This document shows, one piece after another, positions 60,992 to 64,000 of a stretch of 64,000 nt of DNA. The stretch comes from Dactylosporangium aurantiacum (GTDB lineage Bacteria > Actinomycetota > Actinomycetes > Mycobacteriales > Micromonosporaceae), in NCBI RefSeq assembly GCF_000716715.1, contig NZ_JNYJ01000007.1, positions 424,326 to 488,325 on the forward strand. The letters run 5' to 3'. How positions within the stretch are numbered: the stretch's first letter is position 1; the number at the start of each line of letters is the position of its first letter. Both the position numbers and the translations under genes were made by a program. Below the pieces are notes generated by a model. It ran no database searches. It worked only from the letters and a program-made list of their open reading frames with translations, and was not told the DNA's origin.

Positions 60992-63696
60992 GTTTCGTCC
61001 AGGCTGTTGCGTAGGCGCGTTGCTAGGGCGATCGTGTCCTCCTGGGGCTCGGCGTCCAGGTCGGCCAGCGTCTTGGTGAGGGCGCGCAGCAGCGTCCGGA
61101 TGCCGTCGGCGTCGCCGAGGGCGTGGCGGGCGTGCATGGCCTTGACGTAGAGGGCCTCGTTATAGCGGTCCAGGCCGATCGCCTTGTCGAGCAGGTCTGA
61201 GGCGAGCTGCGGGTTGCTGTCGAGCAGGTCGTCGGCGAGCAGCAGGTGGGCTTCGGTGCCCCACCGGCGTACGGTCTCGCGGTGCGGCGCCAGCCATTCG
61301 TAGTCCTGGCCTTCCGCGAGCGGCGCGGTGTAGAGGTCGCACGCTTCGGTGAGCAGCTCGCGGCGACGCGGCTCGGTGGCGAGCGTGGCGGTGCGCATCA
61401 GATCCCGCAGCGTCCACACATCGACGTCCACGGTGGCGGGGTCGAGGCGGTAGCGTCCGGCGGATTTGATCACGTAGGCGTTCTTGGCCTCTGCGGTGCC
61501 GGCACGGCCGAGCACATGCCGCAGGTTCGAGGCGTTGGTGTGCACGCGCTGGTCGGCCTGGTGGACGCGGGCGTCGGGTTCGAGGTACTCGCCGATCTGT
61601 CTAGTGGCTGCACCGTCCGGGTGCACCGCGAGGTACACCGCCATTTCGAGGGCCTTGGCTCGTAGCGGCCGGCCTTCCGCGGTGATGTTCTCGATGCGCG
61701 GCGGGCCGAGGACCCGCAGCCGTGCGCGGCCCGGGGCGGCGGCGGGGTGAGTGATCGTCACCGGTGTGGGGGTGTCGGTGGGCGCGAGCTCGGTACGGCT
61801 GGCGTGCAGCGGCACGACCGAGACCGGAACTGCCGAAGCCGTCATGATGGGCGGCTCGCCGGTATGTGCCTCGCGCAACGTGGTCAAGATCTGCACGGCG
61901 GTGTCGGGGTCAAGGACGGGCAGCCGCGGCGGCACCGGCGTGGCCGGCTGCCCTGACACGAGCTTGGTGTGCCCGTCCCGGGAGACCTCCACGGTGGTGC
62001 CGTGGGCCCATTCGCCCAGCAGCAGCGCGGACACGTGCAGGTCCTGGCCGACGCCGAGCGCCACCTTGGCCCGCATGCAGGCACCGGCGGGCGGCGCGTC
62101 GGTGATGAGCATGATCTGCGGTAGCGGCTCTTCGTCGGGCGCCACCTGCCGCAACTCGTCCAGGTCGGTCAGGACGTGCTCGTCGAGGATGCGGCTGCGG
62201 TGCAGCAGCTGGGACTCCACGACAGTTAGGGCGTCGTCGATGCTGTCGGCGATGTGTAGCCGTGGCCACGGACCGAGAGCGGCGACCTCCGGACCGAGCA
62301 GGTTGGTCAGGGTAGCGGCGTCGATGACGACCTCGCCGCGTGCGTCGGGGTGTTGCGGGTCGCCGGAGGCCAGCACGGTGACGAGCGCGGCGCGGGCCGC
62401 GGCGCATGCGCCGTCGCCAACGACGCCCGTGCCGCCCGTCAGCAGGGCCGCCAGCTCGGGTACCTGCTCCGATATCTCTGGGCGCTCGGTGCCGGGGGCG
62501 GGGTGTGTCGGGTTGCGACTCACGGCGTGGCGCAGCGCGACCACCGCCGGCGGCAGTTCGGTTGGCGGATCGTCGTCGGGCTGACCGGCGTAGCGGCGGC
62601 GGCGCTGGAACCACACCAGGACGGCGGCGGCACTGATCGCGAACGCTAGTCCCCACGGCAGCCAGCTCGACGTCGACAGCTGCACTCCGTGCTCGTTCGT
62701 GCTCACCGCCGGACTCGGACGGTCGCTCGCGGCCGGCGAACCCGAGGGCGTGGTCGTGCTCGGATTATTCGGCTGAACCTGACTCAACGGCGGTTCGGTC
62801 GCCGAGACGTCGTCGGGGCTGCTCTCTACGGCCGGGTCCTGAGCGTCGCCCGGAAGGGTAAGCGTCCAGGCCGGTTCGATGTGATTGCCGCCGTGCATAC
62901 GTCCGGCCTGGTCATAGCGGCTGGCGTTGAGACGGTAGATCTCCCGCCATCGATGTGGATCACCCAAGCATCGTTCGGCGATGCTCCACAGTGTGTCGCC
63001 ACGCCGCACCACCACCGTCATCGGCTGTCCTGCGCGGTAGCCCGCTGCCGGTTCCGCACCGGTGATCTGCCGCGGTGAGGTTATGACCGTGTCCGCGGAC
63101 ATGCGTACAGGTGCCGGAAGCGCGGTCACGTCGCCGCCCGGCGAAACCACGGCTGTCGGCAGGACGGTGGCCGGCGGGCTGGCTGTGTGCGCGGCCGTCA
63201 TCGCCGCAGATGCTGTGCCAGCAGCGGAAACACTGGCGGTTACTGTCGTGGCCGCCATCAGCAGTGAACCGGCCAACGAGGTGATGGTGGCCCGCAACGG
63301 CGCCGGCAGCAGCAGCCGGGCCGCTCGATCTCCGTGCCTGATCACGGTGGCCACGTCGGCGACGGTTGCAACCGCCAGCCATGCCCACAGCAGTACAACC
63401 ACGGCAGCCGTGACGAGCAGCAGCAACGGCGGGGTCAACGGCTCCACTATGACGGCGGCGAGATCAAGATCGAGCAACGCGTCGAGCCATACCTGCCGCG
63501 ACGCGATCACCGCGGTCGGCAATCCGAGCAGGCCACAGAGCAGCGCCACAGTGCTGGCAGACTGACGGACCGCGGCGCCGGCACGGCCGCCACGCTGGTT
63601 CGGCTGGTGTCGCCAGGTCAGCTGAGACGCCGACCAACTGCTCGGCATGGCATGCGGAACCGGATCGAAGTGGTGGTGCGGACGTCTCGTAAGCAT
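60988..63696 (-). CDS. Membrane LysM-BTAD regulator
   Basis: The protein has 902 residues. Two or three membrane helices lie in residues 45-160 (TVALLCGLLGLPTAVIAS, PPLLLLVTAAVVVLLWAWLA, SLLMAATTVTASVSAAG). A LysM peptidoglycan-binding domain follows at about 228-285 (VVVRRGDTLWSIAERCLGDP, HRWREIYRLNASRYD), then a Ser/Thr/Pro linker and another helix near 350 (LPWGLAFAISAAAVLVWF). The C-terminus (about 650-900) has a winged-helix/BTAD pair: RLRVLGPPRIENI, RQIGEYLEPDARVHQADQRV, VDVWTLRDLMRTATLATEPR, LYVKAMHARHALGDADGIRT. This is a family common in actinomycete conjugative elements and may sense the cell wall. It heads the minus-strand unit. Confidence 0.85.
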   Translation of the reverse strand: MLTRRPHHHFDPVPHAMPSSWSASQLTWRHQPNQRGGRAGAAVRQSASTVALLCGLLGLPTAVIASRQVWLDALLDLDLAAVIVEPLTPPLLLLVTAAVVVLLWAWLAVATVADVATVIRHGDRAARLLLPAPLRATITSLAGSLLMAATTVTASVSAAGTASAAMTAAHTASPPATVLPTAVVSPGGDVTALPAPVRMSADTVITSPRQITGAEPAAGYRAGQPMTVVVRRGDTLWSIAERCLGDPHRWREIYRLNASRYDQAGRMHGGNHIEPAWTLTLPGDAQDPAVESSPDDVSATEPPLSQVQPNNPSTTTPSGSPAASDRPSPAVSTNEHGVQLSTSSWLPWGLAFAISAAAVLVWFQRRRRYAGQPDDDPPTELPPAVVALRHAVSRNPTHPAPGTERPEISEQVPELAALLTGGTGVVGDGACAAARAALVTVLASGDPQHPDARGEVVIDAATLTNLLGPEVAALGPWPRLHIADSIDDALTVVESQLLHRSRILDEHVLTDLDELRQVAPDEEPLPQIMLITDAPPAGACMRAKVALGVGQDLHVSALLLGEWAHGTTVEVSRDGHTKLVSGQPATPVPPRLPVLDPDTAVQILTTLREAHTGEPPIMTASAVPVSVVPLHASRTELAPTDTPTPVTITHPAAAPGRARLRVLGPPRIENITAEGRPLRAKALEMAVYLAVHPDGAATRQIGEYLEPDARVHQADQRVHTNASNLRHVLGRAGTAEAKNAYVIKSAGRYRLDPATVDVDVWTLRDLMRTATLATEPRRRELLTEACDLYTAPLAEGQDYEWLAPHRETVRRWGTEAHLLLADDLLDSNPQLASDLLDKAIGLDRYNEALYVKAMHARHALGDADGIRTLLRALTKTLADLDAEPQEDTIALATRLRNSLDET

Positions 63697-63920
63697 CGCG
63701 ACTGCGCTCCATGCTGACCGGTGTCGATGAATACCGAAGCTAAACCCGCAGTCGACCAGGTCGTCCCCAGCTTGACGATCACCCAGATCACACCGGTCAC
63801 AGAGGTAACACTGCAGGTCGGAGGGCTGTTTACCGTCGCTCCTGCAGCGGGATCACGATGGTCGTAAGGACCAAAAGAGCATTCGCCCGTTGCGGTGAAG
63901 CTGTCCGCGGCCACGGAATA
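63697..63920. promoter_or_regulatory. Upstream region of the LysM-BTAD gene
   Basis: This is the expected promoter region of the minus-strand unit. I see no gene and cannot assign confident promoter boxes. Confidence 0.35.
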
Positions 63921-64000
63921 CTCCCCACAGGCGGCCATTTAGCGCCCCGCTGGTGGCCACGGTTCTCCCCATAGGCGGCCAGATACCTCCCCGCTGATCA
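63921..64000. repeat. Direct repeats of about 44 bp, running off the window
   Basis: CTCCCCACAGGCGGCCA at 63921 recurs as CTCCCCATAGGCGGCCA at 63965, and both are followed at the same distance by CCCCGCTG. The second copy is cut by the window end, so more copies may follow. Confidence 0.7.

Overview
The window comes from a high-GC actinomycete. GTG starts are frequent, genes overlap as ATGA/GTGA, and many families are typical of actinomycetes: HTH-DUF5753 with DUF6879, LysM-BTAD, actinobacterial PrgI/VirB4/TraG conjugation genes, and SAV_5884-type ATP-grasp RiPP genes. Micromonosporaceae is my best guess from gene content, not a demonstrated placement. Almost everything here is accessory DNA; no core housekeeping block is visible.

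Layout. 0-2 kb: a small unknown gene, an ECF-like sigma factor and a membrane partner. 2-6 kb: decayed cargo (frameshifted C5 cytosine methyltransferase, frameshifted VWA protein, and an acetyltransferase fragment butted against a kinase fragment). 6.8-17.3 kb: a type I-E CRISPR-Cas locus with array 1 (31 repeats), cas6e-cas5e-cas7e-cse2-cse1-cas3 on the minus strand in tight translational coupling, then array 2 (11 repeats). cas1 and cas2 are absent. 18.5-21 kb: a DprA-HAD fusion coupled to a zinc-finger ComF-like phosphoribosyltransferase, which looks like a compact relative of the PsyrTA/RqlHI defence pair. 21.3-22 kb: an integrase remnant joined to array 3 (7 repeats). 22.6-24.1 kb: a winged-helix protein, a 51-residue protein and a frameshifted gene. 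24.4-27.2 kb: a 923-residue HNH nuclease-STAND NTPase, probably an NLR-like antiphage sensor-effector. Together 6.8-27.2 kb reads as a defence island.

27.5-30.1 kb holds DUF6879, HTH-DUF5753 and GntR regulators. About 30.6-55.2 kb is an integrative conjugative element. It contains a GGDEF protein, small proteins, an IS630-type insertion sequence, a DNA methyltransferase with a degenerate paralogue, a sigma-like regulator, a type IV secretion block (pilin-like, VirB6-like, PrgI, VirB4, VirD4/TraG), a replication-relaxation protein, accessory genes (DUF932, ParB-like, Cys-rich paralogues) and a transglycosylase/NlpC-P60 enzyme. It ends in a broken tyrosine integrase beside the 3' half of a tRNA-Arg-like sequence (a candidate att scar). 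A patch of truncated chromosomal-type genes (38.4-39.95 kb) interrupts the element. Inverted repeats built on CTGTCAGG/CCTGACAG recur in its intergenic spaces.

55.8-57.7 kb carries a small graspetide (omega-ester/amide RiPP) locus: a 62-residue precursor, an ATP-grasp ligase and a nearby zinc-ribbon protein. 58-64 kb holds small unknown genes and the end of another mobile-type region (multi-TM protein with disordered linker, LysM-BTAD membrane regulator), closing in approximately 44-bp direct repeats that run off the window.

The most promising undescribed systems are the DprA-HAD/phosphoribosyltransferase pair, the HNH-STAND protein, the graspetide locus, and the methyltransferase/pseudo-methyltransferase pair. 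All functional statements are read from sequence and family knowledge; no search was run.
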